Below, in pieces: positions 1 to 12,338 of a DNA stretch of 64,000 bases (positions are counted from its first letter, which is position 1; every line of letters starts with the position of its first letter). Source of the DNA: Diplosphaera chodatii (taxonomy: Eukaryota; Chlorophyta; Trebouxiophyceae; Prasiolales; Stichococcaceae); the NCBI GenBank assembly GCA_032358165.1, contig JAALGY010000054.1, positions 1,364,001 to 1,428,000 of the forward strand, in the 5' to 3' direction. The translations under genes and the position numbers were made by a program. A model generated the notes under the pieces. That model was not told the origin of the DNA. It was given only the letters and a program-made list of their open reading frames with translations, and did not search any database.

Positions 1-880
1 CTGAAGCATTTCATGTAGGCTAAGGCGGTGTAACCACCGACAAGTAGTGTAGTTGCTTTGATTTGTGTCAGATCTGCTGACGCCCTGCACAACAGCTCCG
101 CCGGGCGGTTGCCAAGCGGCGAGGGGCGTTAGGCAGTCCAACCTCATTGCAGAAGTGCAGCAGCTCCGCCGACTGCCGGACTGGCGCTTGCAGACGTTGA
201 CGAGAGATTACAAGTCCGCCTGGTCTGTTATGTTCTGTTGACGATCGGCAAGCTTCAAGCCCCACTGCACCTGGCTTCGTTGTCGTCAGGTTGTCGTTCG
301 CGGCAACGGCAGCGCGGCGGCAGGCGGCGTTGGTGCCTCTCAGCGGTCCCATGCCCTTCCTCAGATCAAAGCGGAACTGGAAGGATGAGGTGCGCTGCTT
401 CTTGCACCTGATGTCGAGAAAGCGCTGCCGCCCCCGAGCTGAGCGGGGTCAAACTAGGAACCCCCAGATCAGCCAACGACCTGCCTGATATGCAGCGCCT
501 GCTGCGTGCAAACCCACAAAGCACTGCAGGCGAACGCGTTCGTGGGGTGCGCAATGCCACTGGCACGGCGGGGCAGACATGTGTCGAGCAACAGACTGGA
601 GATAGGGGTGCCTGTTTCGATCCGACAATGCGCAGGCTGGCCATGAATATGCCAGGAGCACATCCGATACATGTGGTTGCACATCTTCATGTGGTCGGTC
701 GGTCTCTCTGGCGGTCGTCCCGGGTTGGCCGAGTTGGCGGGGGGGTGGGCAGCAGGTCGTTGGGCTGCAGCAGGCCAACGGGCAGCAGGGAGGACGGCTC
801 CCCGAGCAGTCCGAATAAGGCAGCGGCACTGGTAATCACGGCGGACGCAGCTGACGGAAGCCAGCCTTCTCGCCTCGCAG
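1..880. other. No confident gene; presumed upstream region of the RING-CH gene
   Basis: Several frames are open here on both strands, but none shows a recognisable domain or a convincing splice chain. The RING-CH exon at 881 has no in-frame ATG before an in-frame TAA at 833-835, so one or more 5' exons of that gene probably lie in this stretch. They could not be identified. Confidence 0.4.
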
Positions 881-1999
881 GAGGCGTGCTGGGTGTGCCT
901 GGAGGGCGCGGCGGAGGACGGCGGCGGCGGGGGGCTGGTGCGCGTGTGCAAGTGCCCTCGGCCCGTGCACCCCGTGTGCCTGGCGCGATGGCAGCTCAGA
1001 TCAGCCGGCAAGGGGTGAGCTCCGCACTCCGTTGACATCTGTGCCTGCCGCATTCGAACTATTCTTGTGCGCTGAAGGCAGCAACAGCAATGCCTGCGCT
1101 GCAGGGAGGAGACGCACTGTCGGTTCTGCTCCGAGCAGCTGCCGGACTGGAGGCAGTCACTGACGCCGCAGGCGGCTGTAGAGGTTCGGCGCTGTGGCCT
1201 GGCACCGCCGGCCACGATGACAGTGGCTTTTCTGGGCCAGGTGAGCGCGCTTGTACACACCTGAACCACCTCGAGTCGAGTGTTGAACAGGCTCCAAGTG
1301 AGGTCACCCTGCTCTGTCGCGCTGACTGATTGAAGTGTTGCTGTCTCATCAGTCGCACGAGCTGGAGGTGGAGAGCGGCCCGGATGGCTTTGAGGAGTTT
1401 CTCGGCAGAGTACGCAGCCTGTTTGGCATTGACGCGCAGCAGCACATGGACCTGACCTTCGACTGCGCCGAGCCAGCAACAGGTGCTGATCCTGCCCGGC
1501 TGGCACCACTTGCAGTGCTGGGTGAGGAGGATGGCATGTATTCCAATGTGCTATGGCCCACTCTATGCCGTTTCCCCTGCTGACAGGCCAGCCGCTGCAG
1601 CTCAACGGCAGCGGCGCATTCGATGCGGCCGTGCACTGTGCGGCGATGGCAGCAGCTTCCCGTGCTCGCAAGCGCCTGAGGCGTTCGACCATTGCGCGGC
1701 GCCTGCTGGCGCCATTCGCGCGCAGCGCCTCATGCTACGCCACCATGGACACGGCTGGCCTCAGCGACTGCACCACAGCTGGGGGGCAGGACCTGCAGCC
1801 AGGCCCCATGCGGTCAGCGCTGTCGGCGTCGTCGCTGGCGTCCACCGAGTTGGGGGCCCCAGGGGCGCACATCAACGTGCAGCCCACAGGCAGCCACATG
1901 GATGTGCAGGACGACGAGGCAGCAGCCCAGAAGGGTGTGGCGTCACCGCAGGCGCGATGGGGGCTGTCGCCAGACTGCGAGCGCCTGCTGTGGCGGTAG
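881..1999 (+). CDS. RING-CH (RINGv/MARCH-type) zinc-finger protein, 5' end unresolved
   Basis: Zinc-binding protein of the RING-variant class; family members are usually E3 ubiquitin ligases, often membrane-linked. The first recognisable exon (881-1014) encodes CWVC, CKCP and HPVCLARW. The second (1078-1240) follows in phase and encodes CLRC and THCRFC, then a Leu-Pro-Asp-Trp-Arg motif. Together these give the C4HC3 spacing with the tryptophan after the His-Cys pair. The next exon (about 1353-1482, possibly extended to 1521) encodes SHELEVESGPDGFEEF and joins in phase 1 to the last exon (1587-1999), which ends at TAG. The C-terminal half is basic and then Ser/Ala-rich, with no clear membrane segment, unlike MARCH ligases. 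The initiating exon was not found; a TAA lies in frame at 833. The ligase role is inference. Confidence 0.65.
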
Positions 2000-2899
2000 C
2001 ACAGCTGGCTGCTCAGACGTCACGTTCCAGGGAACTCGGCCCGCTGCATGCTGTCACTGAGCTGATAGAAGCGTCCACAGGGGCAGCGCAGACAGACCCA
2101 CCTGGCCGATGCTGCGGGGCAGTAAACATCAGCATGCAAGCGTTTGCATGGGGACCGCTGATGAGCACCCACTACCAGGGCAGCGACAGCGCCAGGCTTG
2201 CAGGGCTGCGGGGAAGGTAGAAGCTTGTCGTACGGCAGCCCCACCCTAGACTGTTTTGCATCTTGCACACATGGGTCGGAGCTCATGAACGCTTTACGTT
2301 GATGCAATTTAGTTAGACCAGTAGCATGAGGTAGCCAACAGCAAGGCCATTCATCGTCAGTTTCATTTTGATACATATCGTTTTTGATCAAGTCACCACA
2401 GGCAGCCTGTAAGTATCGTTGTTCGCCCACCTACAGCTCCTCCCGTCCGGGGAGCTACTCTGATATCATGAGGCTGGAGATAGACTCACATCCCAAAGCC
2501 CCTCAGCAGCTACGTACCTATGCCCTCCTGGCTGGGAGGCGGCTGACCATGCATGGCATAGGTCGGGAGGTGTCCAGCATGACCTGACCCATGCGTGGTT
2601 TGCGTAATAAGTGCGAAAATGAGCACAATCTCACGTATATGAATGTTCTGACACGGCACTGTTTGCAACTGCCTTGGCAGTACATGAAGAATAACTTAAT
2701 GCATGCGTTCATTTCGCTCCACTTCTGCCCGGCCCGCGTCACACCATGTTCCATGTCACAAAACTCGCACAGCTATGTATACTCCGAATTGGCATCGCGG
2801 CCAGAATTGATCGTAAGGGTAGGGCGTCTGACTGGGCGTCAGCTGTCCTGGCTTGCGGCCTGCAGGGTTGGACAACCCGAACTTCAGAATCTCACCAAA
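2000..2899. other. Convergent intergenic region
   Basis: This lies between the 3' ends of the RING-CH gene (+) and the cupredoxin-like gene (-). Only short open frames without domain signal are present. It probably contains both 3' untranslated regions; no repeat or RNA gene was recognised. Confidence 0.5.
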
Positions 2900-3784
2900 T
2901 CAAGGAGGCACTGTAGCACCTGTTTTGTTGTACAGACATGGGTATGCAACAGCCCCAGGACTGTGAAGCTGCAGCTCACCGTAGCTATCCCAAAAGTAGT
3001 AGACGCCAGGCGATCGTAAAGTCATGGTGTAGGATGATTTTCGCGTGGCCATCTTCAAATATGTGTACCGTCCCTTGGTGATGTTGCACACTGTGAGGGA
3101 CACAGCAGTCGAAGCCAGCATTGTCACAATCTGAGTGTGCTAGCATAATGCGAACTGATTCACAACGACCGACAGAGTTGCGGCAGCAGGCAGGTGCATT
3201 GGGGTACCTGAGATGCGGGACATGGCGACGCCCCGTGACTGGGCCGCTGCCCCGGTGTTGACGGGGATGTTCCAATCCAGCTTGAGCTTGCAACCGCGCC
3301 CCAGCGTGATGCTCTTGTAATCCCATTGGTACGTCTCCGGGTCCATCTTGACGAACTTACGATAGGGGTACACCACTGACATGGCTGCAAGACGACGGCC
3401 TGCTGCTGATGACGGTTTGATGTACTTTCGCACTTTGTAGTCCGCCAGCATGTTGGGGTTGCTCCACGGTATGGTGCGAGCTGCATGTATGACACATACT
3501 AGGGATGGTCTCTTGCACTGTTGCTATTCCGCAGAGGCTGCACACCAGCATGAGCAGGCTGCCCGGTAGCAGCTGCTACCAAGCATCCACTGCACAATTT
3601 GGTCAAACATGAGGATTTGGTGAGTTTCTGAAGTCAAGTGTAGAGAAAACGCACTGCATGCTGTTAGCAGTCTCCGGTGTAGGTCGCTGACTGCATCGTC
3701 CCTTGACAGTGGCTGAGCACGCGCTGATGACAAATGAAGTAGAAGCAGCGCGACAGCCAGCGCCGCGACGGACGACGCCTTCAT
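2900..3784 (-). CDS. Secreted cupredoxin-like (phytocyanin-like?) protein
   Basis: Three exons join with intact phase: 3784-3655, 3480-3208 and 3090-2900, with GT-AG borders (donor GTGCG and acceptor TGCAG; donor GTACC and acceptor CACAG). Exon 1 starts MKASSVAALAVALLLLHL, an excellent signal peptide, so the product should enter the secretory pathway. The mature part contains a Trp-Asp-Tyr segment followed by GRGCKLKLDWNIPVNTG, then CNITKGRYTYLKMATRK, then a beta-hairpin-like SPGVYYFWDS. This order resembles the end of a cupredoxin fold, where a Gly-x-Tyr-Tyr-Phe strand precedes the copper loop. The usual Cys/His copper ligands after that strand are absent. The product is about 197 residues. 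The fold assignment is tentative; it may simply be a lineage-specific secreted beta protein. Confidence 0.55.
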
Positions 3785-4964
3785 GCACCCACAGCTGATT
3801 CCTGCGTTGCAACAGCACAGCACCGTCAGTCACTGAATCTTTGACAGAGTGCCTGACCTGCAGTAACAAACGTTTTTGCTATGTGTTGTTGCATGCTGCA
3901 GTCCCTCTGGTGCGGCACCCGCACTTGTGTATAGCGCTAGGCGTCCAGAGATCACAGTTCGAGTGGATCGCTGGTGCCTGTCTGCACTGCGCTGCGTCTG
4001 CACTGACCAAGGGCAGGCTCGCCGTATTGCCTGCTTGGGGTGCACTCGGTGTCCTGGCAAATCAGGCAGCGCACGTCACTCCCCTAGGCGAGTTCACAGT
4101 GTGTATCGGGCACGTTGCGGACGGCGTTGAGCTTGCACAATCGCATGCAAGGTGTCTGCACCTGCATATCGCGGCTGGCATGCGCCCGTGCTGTGTCGGC
4201 TGGTACAATACGAACCTAGCGTACTGCTAGATCGATCACTAATCTTCTATGGGACTGCCGTTTCTCCCGCGTGTGGGCGCCCGGCTGGGCCAGCGCAACT
4301 CACATGCCGCGTTGTATCCTGATTATATGTCTGCACGCATCCAGTGGCGACTGCTGCGCGGCGTCAGGGGCCGGTTGCTGACGGAAGCTAACTTACAGGC
4401 TACTCCCCTAATCGGGTCAGCTGCCCTAATCACACATGCGGACATGCCCCCCTGCCCTTCACAGCCTCCCCTTCTGGCAAAGGGCCGCCGAAATGAAGGG
4501 GCCAATAGCTAGTATGAATAGAAATGAGAGTTAATTAGGTGAGTTTCACAGTCCCCCTGACATCTTTGCCTGCTTCACCTGTGCATCGCAACACTCTGGC
4601 ACCGCTTCACGAGCAGCATAGGCAGCTGTAGATCTATGTCTGTTCTCTGACAGTGCAACGCGCTGCCTGCAGTTGAACTGATCTGAACAACATTCGGTGC
4701 CCCCTGATCACCCGAAATAGATCATTCAAGAATCCGAGCGCCTGCGCGAGTACTGAGCTCAACAGTACTCACTTGGAATACCAGTCTCTGACTAGTGCAT
4801 GCACATGGTATGCAATCTCCGCAACGCGTGACAAACTGCATGCCGTCACTAAAATGCGCCACCCTTCATGCATGAAGAGCCTAGGGAATGATGCTTACTT
4901 GCCAACCAGCAATGCTTCCTTAGCGCCGCTCACCTGTTCAGTGTGTCCTGCAGTGTGCGGCTCG
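3785..4964. other. Divergent intergenic region, about 1.2 kb
   Basis: This lies between two divergent genes and should hold both promoters. Open frames such as 3841-4230 (+) and 3830-4060 (-) have no domain signal or splice partners. No TATA box, repeat or RNA gene was recognised. Confidence 0.45.
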
Positions 4965-7900
4965 ATGAGGAGCTTTTTCACCAAAGCGCTGGGCGCCGCT
5001 AGTCCAAAGGCCGCAGCCGATGCAGATGCGGCAGCAGCGGCCAGCGGCGAGTTGCTGAGCAAGGCAGAGGATCTGCTGAAGCAGTTGAGGCTCGGCGATG
5101 GTGAAAACTTTCCGCTGCTCAACGAGGCGACTCGATATGGTGGGCTGCCTCCCGACCGATGCCCACACACTCGAGCGTGATTCGGCTCATCGCTACGGAC
5201 ACCTCGGTTGGAGCCCTGTCACGCTGCCTGCAGTCCAGCAAGTCGAAGGAGCCGTCATGCGCATGCCGGACGGTGACACGAAGGCGGCGTGGCGGGAGCA
5301 GGTCACAGAGCTGCAGCGAGCGTTGCAGATGGCCACCGCCCGCATGCTGTCGGACACCAGCCAGCCAGCCTCCAGGTACACCTCTGCTTCCTGGCGTGCG
5401 ATTTGCACCCGTCCACCGCAGTCCTTCCATCTACAAGTCGCCAGCCTCAATCTCCCGAACAAATGTGCTGTCGTGCAGCTCACCTAGCGCGTTTGCTGCC
5501 GCACATGCCGGTGGCTCTGGAGGCGGCGGCGGCGACGGTCAAACAGAGCGTGCTGCCGCACAAGACTCAGGTGCTTTTCGCAGATGTTGTCTTCATGAGG
5601 ACACAGGAATGGTTCCGGTCCTTCGGGTGTGGGTGGTAAACGCTATGCTGCGACAATGCAGGGGACTCCCTGTTTGCGGGCCTGAGCCTCGCAGCGCCCA
5701 GCGCCACAGTGCCGCCACCGGCCGGCAGCACCCCGGCGAGGCAGGCCAGCACAGCAGCGCCGCCTGACGACAGCCTATTCAGCGGTTTGGACATGGCGGA
5801 TGGTGGCCTGTCGTTCGGTGTTGAACCCCAGCCTGAGCGTGTGCCCAGCAGCAGTGACGGCAGGTGAGTGCCGTCAATCCTGCATGTGAGGCGGTCAACA
5901 GAGCGACAAATTGTGGTCATGCAGTTGCAATGCCAGTGCTCTGCAAGACGGGGTGAGTGCCATCGTTGTTACAGGGGGACAGTGGCAATGGTCGATGGTA
6001 GCAGCACGCTTTCAAGTGTGAGCAACGACGCCACACATCTCAGCGCTATCACAACCAGCAGTGCAGCAGCAGCTTCGCCGCACGGACACGATCTGCAGAC
6101 AGCGTTGTCGCCAGCAGGCTCAACAGGCAAGTGATATAGCTGATCGTCGTGAGTAGGCAGATGTCAGTGTCTCATGCGGCCCGCACAGCACTGTTGCTGG
6201 TTGCCGTGGTTGTGTGAGGCTGCATCAGGCTGCCTACAGGTGAGTCGCCGCGTGTGCCGGCGCGGCAGAAGCGGCCCGGCTTTCGGGTGGGGTACGCCCG
6301 CACGGCTGAGGTGGAACAGTCGCTGCCCCAGCCACAGCCCGCAGCGCATCCAGTCAGGGCGCCCGTCTCACCGCAGCACCTCGGCCACCAGGCGCAGCCC
6401 GGTCAGCCGGCCGCTGTGTCGCGGGCCTCATCAGTCGCGGCCTCGGACCATGCCAGCAGCCCTGCAGTGCCGCCAGCCCCCGTCTCGCCAGTGGCGCCCG
6501 TCTCGGCGATGGGGTCGCCGCCGCCGCGGATGCGGCAGTCATCAGCTGACCTGGACGGTGCACCGCCCGCAGCTGAGCCCGACTTGCCGCGAGCAGCACC
6601 GCAGCCTGCTGAGCAGCCGCTGGCAGACCCCATGCTGGACTGGGCGGTCCCCGACGGCGCCGCAGGCTCAGCGGATGCAAGCCTGCCTCTGGCAGACTCT
6701 GGGCTGGCAGCAAGGACAGTAGTACCGGCAGGCCCAGCAGTCAACCTGCTGGATGAGCCCAGCTTGCAGGTCAGCACGTGGCAATCCTTTCTCAGTGCTT
6801 CCACAGCTACAAAGTGTGACCACAGCCCGACATGTGACGCGCCCCAGTGGATGCACAGGTAATGTCGCATGCTGCAAGCTGATCTTGCTGCTGTCACTTG
6901 ATGCAGGCTGCGCCGCTGTCGCTGTTCACGGCCGGCCTGGACGGCTGCAGCTTCCAGGAGCAGGTCGCGATGGTGCGGCAGCGCGCCGACCTGGAGCACC
7001 AGCGCCTCAGCGACGGTGGGCCGCGCACCTCGTCCGTCATATGCCGTGCAGCCCAGCTCGCTGGAGGCTTGCAGCCAGCTGTCCAGGGTGCAGGTGTGAT
7101 GCTGCCACTCTACAAGTGCAGGCTTGGCGGCCGCCGCCCAGGCGGAGCAGGAGGCGAAGCAGAGGCGGCGGCAGCTGGCGGCGGACGCCGACGCTGCGCA
7201 GGGTGAGCGTCATCTGCTACAAATAACCTTGCGGCAGCCAAGCACAGCTGATCTGTCCATGCCCGAGTTGCCCGCCAATCGATCAGCTGACCGCTCAACG
7301 GCGGTGCCTTCCTGATGTGCAGCCGCCATCCAGCGCCTGCGTGACGAGGAGGCGGCTGCGGTGGAGGCCGAGGACTTCGAGCGGGCGGCCGACCTGAGCG
7401 CCAGGCTGGATGCTGCGGGGCGTGACGCCGGCGCGGCGGCAGCGGCGGCCCGCGAGGCGCAGGCCAGCTGCGAGGCCACCTCCCGTCACAGGGTCGAGGT
7501 CAGCTCAGCGATCGCATGGGAAGGAACCGTCCCCCCTTATGGCATGGGCACGACCAGTGCATCCAGCATAACTGTGTGCTTGCAGTTTTTTTGCAACTTG
7601 AAGTGCGGTCGATCACTGCAATACCTGGTCTGCAGGCGGCAGCCCAGCAGGCGCTGGCATGGGAGCGTGCGGCGCAGGCGCTGCAGGAGCTGGCGGCTCA
7701 GCAGCAGGCCGAGGCAGACTCCATTGTGCAGCGTGCCAAAGAGGCGGGCACCTGGCAGTGCAGTCAGATCCACCACGTGGAGTAGTGTGTTCAGGGGTCG
7801 GTATGCAGTGTCACTCAGTGCTGAACGGGAGGTCAGTGCATTCCGGATGTCTGTGCATGCAGGAGACTGCAGCAGCCGAGGCCGCCGCCGCCGAGGCACG

Positions 7901-10592
7901 CCAGCATGCTGTCGAGCTGCGGCGGCGGCTGGATGAGCGGTCTGCTGCCCTCGACAAGGATGCGGCTGAGCTAGACGCCAAGTGTGCAGAGGCAGCCGCG
8001 CCCGTGGCAGCAGAGCGCGAATCAGCTGCAGCAGCTGTGGCATCCCTGAACGCTGAGGTTGACGAGCTCAGGTGCACCTGCAAGCGCGCTCAGTTCACGA
8101 AGATGCAGTTTAGTTCACGAAGATGCATGAAACTGCATACGGTGCATGAAGAGTGGTGTGCGGCTGCAATCACCCACAGGTGTCGGTCACGTTCTGTCCG
8201 TGATCTCACGACAGGCAGCAGCTGGCGGCAAAGGAAGCAGAAGCTGCGACTGCCGCCGAGGCACTTGCGGCTGTGGATGCAAGGGTCGCCGCAGCGACGT
8301 GTGAGTTTGACGGAGCTCGGGAGCGATTGGCAGCCGAGAGGGAAGCCCTCGCTGCTGACTCGGCAGACTGTGAAGAGGCACAGGCACAGGTCGGTCACTA
8401 TTGGAAGCTTGCAACCACTCACAGATGCCGTGCGGTCGGCATCAGACCAGGATTGTCAAATTACAGCGATCTGCTAGCAGAATGCCCCTGTGTGCTGCAG
8501 GCTGATGCCAAGGTGACAGCAGCTATGCAGGCAGCTAGCGCTGCAGCGGAGGAGCACACGCACTGGCAGCCGCACGTACGTTCTGTTCGACTTGTGGCTC
8601 ATGTCTCTGCCAGTCAACAGCATATGCAAACAATGTCGAGTCATGGTGTACTCTCAGCAGCCACTCTGCTGGGCTCGGTCATTTTGTGGTCAAAGTGCCC
8701 AATCACCTATCCTGCTCAATCGATCATGGGCACCCACAGGCGGAGGAGGCCCTGGCGGCAGCTGCGGAGTTTGGCGGCCAGGCCGCGGGGCTGCGCACGC
8801 AGGTGGAAGCGGAGCAGCGCCTCGGCGGCCTGCTGGCCCGGCTGCGTGACGCGGAGCAGGCCGCCGATGCCGAGCTGCAGGTCCGGCTGCTCACGGATCG
8901 CGGCATGTGCAACCAGCTTCACCCAGTGACGTGCCTAGCAGCATGCCTCGGCCTGAACAGGGACTCCCTTGTCAAGAGCTGGACCCTGCACCCACCGCAA
9001 GCCGGCCAGGGGACCTGCGACGCTGGCAAGCGTGGCGTCGGCGCCCGTGCAGGGCCTGGACGAGCGGGTGGGCGGCGCGCAGGCGGCGGCGCGGGAGGCG
9101 GCGGCCGCCGCCGCCTCCCTGCAGCAGGAGGAGGCCGCTGCGCAGGCGGCCGCCGCCCGCTCCGCCGCGCGCCTCGCGGAGCTGGAGGCCGCCAAGAGGG
9201 CGGCCGCCGCCCGGCGGGTGACCAAGCTGTGCAGCGCCCGCTGGCAGCAGCGCTGCACCCACCTGTGCTGGTTCCCACTGTTGCAGTGCAGCATGGCAGA
9301 GCTGCGTGGCAGAGCTGACCTGCCAGCTTGAACTCCATCTGACATTGAAGGCTGCAAAACGACTGATGGCAAACCTGGTTTTCTGCAGCCGCTGTCCAGC
9401 ATATCTGTTTCTCACTCTTGCACAGGACTTCAAAGAGGCGGCGCGGCTGTCGGCGGAGGCCAAGGCACTGGGCGCCAAGGCCGCGGCGGATGCAGCGGCA
9501 GGCGGCGGCCGTGCAGCCCGCCTCGCTGACCTGCAGCAGCAGCAGCAGGTGCAGCTGGCCGAGGCTGCTGCTGCTGCAGAAGCCGCTGCCGGAGCCCGCA
9601 AGCAGGTGTGCAGTGCAGCGTGCGGCAACATGCTCCGCCCTATGTGTCGTGCGACCTATGTAGACTGGCAGACCTCCCGCAATGGCTGTCGTGCTGCATC
9701 CGGATGTTACCTGGAGCTTCCGTTCGGCGTGCAGGCGGCGCGGGCGCGGTGGCGCCGGGCCCACGCCACAGCAGCAGCCTTCGTGCAGCAGCTGGACGCT
9801 GCTGCTGCGGCTGAGCAGTTCGAGGAGGCGGCCGCCCTCCAGGTATGGTATCTAGACTTGGTGTGCCTGCACACCGGGACTATCTAAATCGCCTCCTCAG
9901 CCTGAACAAGCATCACTGCAGGCAGCCCGCCGCGTTTCCCAGTTCCAGGTGATCTGATGAGCACGCTTCTGGGGACTCGTGTGGCACGGGGATGGGTAAG
10001 AGTCTGTGATTTCACCGCACTGCAGGCAGAAGTGGAGGCAGCCAGCGACGAGGCAGAGGCGCTGGCGGCACAGCACGGCTTTTCAGACGCAGACGCAGCT
10101 GACATTCTGGCAGACCTTGCTGCTGCACAGGCTGCCGGCACTGCCCCTGGTGCAACTGAGCCCGCACCAGGCCTGCACCAACCGCAGGATGCCGCTGCCA
10201 CCGCGGATGCTGTCCCAGAAACAGACACCGGACCACAGCAGTGGGAAGAAGCTGCACCTCAGCACGACGAACCAAATCATGCTATGGACGGCGCAGCAGA
10301 TGTAGGTTCCAACGCTGCTGCTGCTGCTGACCATGTGGCTGCACAGTCGCTGAGTGCCGAGTCAGCACCAGCAGAGACTGCAGAGGCTGCAGATGCACAG
10401 CCTGGCGAGCTTCAGCCAGAGCCAGAGCCAGCGCCAGCAGTGCCTGACGAGCCTGATTCAGCGCCAGCAGATCAGCCAGATCAGGTGCATGTTGCGACGG
10501 CGGATCCAGGGTTTGATGCTGCCGGCAGCAATGGTGAAGATACCGTGGCAGAAATGAGCGCGGGCGACAGCCCGCATCCCGGCGAAGCCTGA
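4965..10592 (+). CDS. Long Ala-rich coiled-coil protein with UVR-like motifs
   Basis: About 18 exons spread over 5.6 kb. The start is ATG 4965 (MRSFFTKALGAASPKAAAD) and the stop closes the terminal exon (about 10026-10592). The N-terminal third is Pro/Ser/Ala-rich, with repeated Asp-x-Leu-Phe-x-Gly-Leu patches (exon about 5662-5863). A Lys-Arg-Pro-Gly-Phe-Arg-Val motif follows at about 6270. From about 6.9 to 9.85 kb every exon encodes heptad-like Ala/Gln/Glu coiled coil. Three UVR-type motifs are visible: EDFERAADLSARLD (about 7373), DFKEAARLSAEAK (about 9426) and EQFEEAAALQ (about 9814). The C-terminus is an acidic Pro/Glu/Ala tail. UVR motifs are short helical-hairpin protein-interaction modules. 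The overall make-up suggests a cytoskeletal or trafficking scaffold, but no specific family is recognised. Internal splice sites are approximate. Confidence 0.7.
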
Positions 10593-10636
10593 GGCAGGGG
10601 CCTGGAAGGACACTGCACCATCTGTATGTACGTACA

Positions 10637-10666
10637 GCTTTGTAGCTTGGTGCTTTGTAGCTTGGT
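10637..10666 (+). repeat. 15-bp perfect tandem duplication in 3' UTR
   Basis: The unit GCTTTGTAGCTTGGT occurs twice back to back, 45 bases after the stop of the coiled-coil gene. It is a recent-looking microduplication and no function is evident. Confidence 0.9.
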
Positions 10667-10852
10667 TTCAGAGATGATTGTGTAGGCTCAGTGCGGGTGC
10701 TGATCAAAGTTGCAGGTAGGTGGCTTGGCCGCAATGTGGGAGTGAATACCATCTGATTTGGGAGCGGATTCCCGCTTGCAAACCCTGCATGTGCGTCGTT
10801 GCATACATTGGCTACTTACCAATGCAGTGCAGCATGATAGTTATTGAACCAA

Positions 10853-12338
10853 TCACTGATTGCCCATAGTCCTGTACAGCTTGCTGTTCAGCTCTCCAGG
10901 TGTGAGCACCAGCTCCTCTGGCGCCCCCACTACCCCACTCTTCTCTATGTTGTGATATATGACTTTCGGTCTAGCTCCGCTGTCGGCGCCATCATGTTGG
11001 ATTTCAACGACCTGCACACGCAGAGCTAGTGTCTGGTACAGAGCGTCAAGAGCTGATTACGTCGTCCAGGCTTTGCATGGCAACAGCCTGCATGATGTCC
11101 ATAATATTGGCACAGCAAGTTGGCCCCCACAACCACCTCTGCCAGCAGCACATGCTTTTTGGCGCCAAGTGCGCCCCGCCGTGACGCTGACAGTATAACA
11201 TGGCTGCGCTTCATCATGTCGTGCTGCAGCCAGACATGGCCAGATTCAAGTGAGACATGTGTATCAGTTGTGGTCATAGTGAGCACCACAGCACCGGAAG
11301 TGTATGCGACTCACCTGCACACGGACGGTGTACTGAGCATGGAACAGATGCGGGTCCCCCTGGTAGCACAAGAAGTCCCCGCCAAACTTGTGTCCACTTG
11401 TCACATGGAACCTGCATCGCTGATGATGCCACTGACAGACCACCTGGCGCAGCCATATAGCGCCATGCAACCATGCAAGTGGATCAGGAAAAAGCAAGTG
11501 AGCCGGCTAGGGACCGATGTGCCTACCCGCGGTCATACAAATCCCTGAACACTATGTGCCTCCGCCGCAGCCGCCGCTTCTGTTCGGCACTGAGCTCTAC
11601 GCCCTGCGCCGTGCTGCCCCATCGCTCTGTGCCCGGCTGTTGCGATGCGACTGGCATCGAGTATGCAACACCACCCTTCAGGGCCTGCTTCCAGTCTGAC
11701 TCAGGCTCGTCCTGTGTCCAGCAAAAAACGCTGCGTATCATGACCAAAGGCTGTGCATACCTATTCGACAACAGAGCGACTGCTCGTTGCATGTCACATG
11801 CTGATGCTGCACACACCAATGCCTCACCTCGCCACTCAGTGGGGCAGCAGTCGGTTCCCGCAGACCTCCTAAAGTGCTGCTGGATGTGAGCCAGCCTGCG
11901 TGCACTGCTGGAATCACATTGCAGCTGGAGACTCACTGCAGGCAGGCAGGCAGGCAGAGCATCATCTTGCACACTTGCAGTGCACCTCGCTCCAACACCA
12001 GTCCTGCTTCGTATGGGCTCAGCTCCAGGGGTAGCTCCAGATCGGCGTTCTGCTGCATGTGGCCTGCATTGAGGTTGCTTACTTTGAGCCCAAGCTTGGA
12101 CAAAGGGCTGCCGCTGCTAATACCTGCATGTCATGCTTTGCACATCATGACGCAATGCACTGCTTTGATCTCTTGATACACTCTACGTACCGAAACTTGT
12201 GCCGATCAGCGCCCCTACTATACGGTGGTTCTTTCTTAGGCCAACAGCCACTGCATATCAAATGCCTCATCAATGCTGGAACATGGCATCGCATGTGCAC
12301 AGTATCCATACCAAATGATCAGCGAGCACAGCCATCAT
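10853..12338 (-). CDS. SEN34: tRNA-splicing endonuclease subunit SEN34 (TSEN34)
   Basis: Catalytic subunit that cuts one splice site of intron-containing pre-tRNAs. Exons from high to low coordinate: a putative first exon from ATG 12338; one with LRKNHRIVGALIGTSF (about 12190-12250); one with LPLELSPYEAGLVLERGALQ (about 11990-12080); one with Lys/Arg-rich RRRHIVFRDLYDRG (about 11523-11700); one with GHKFGGDFLCYQGDPHLFHA (about 11310-11430); one with SRRGALGAKKHVLLAE (about 11110-11200); and a last exon ending at TGA 10853-10855. The KFGGDF...GDP..FHA block and the later Lys-Lys pair are hallmarks of the family catalytic domain and carry the candidate His and Lys of the active site. The last junction (LLAE to VVEIQHDG) is phase 0 with AG|GT borders. 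The first exon is less certain; an alternative ATG lies at 12369. Confidence 0.8.

Noticed and set aside
469..1692. 407-codon minus-strand ORF
   Set aside because: Antisense shadow of the RING-CH gene; no domain, while the plus strand has zinc-finger spacing and in-phase introns.
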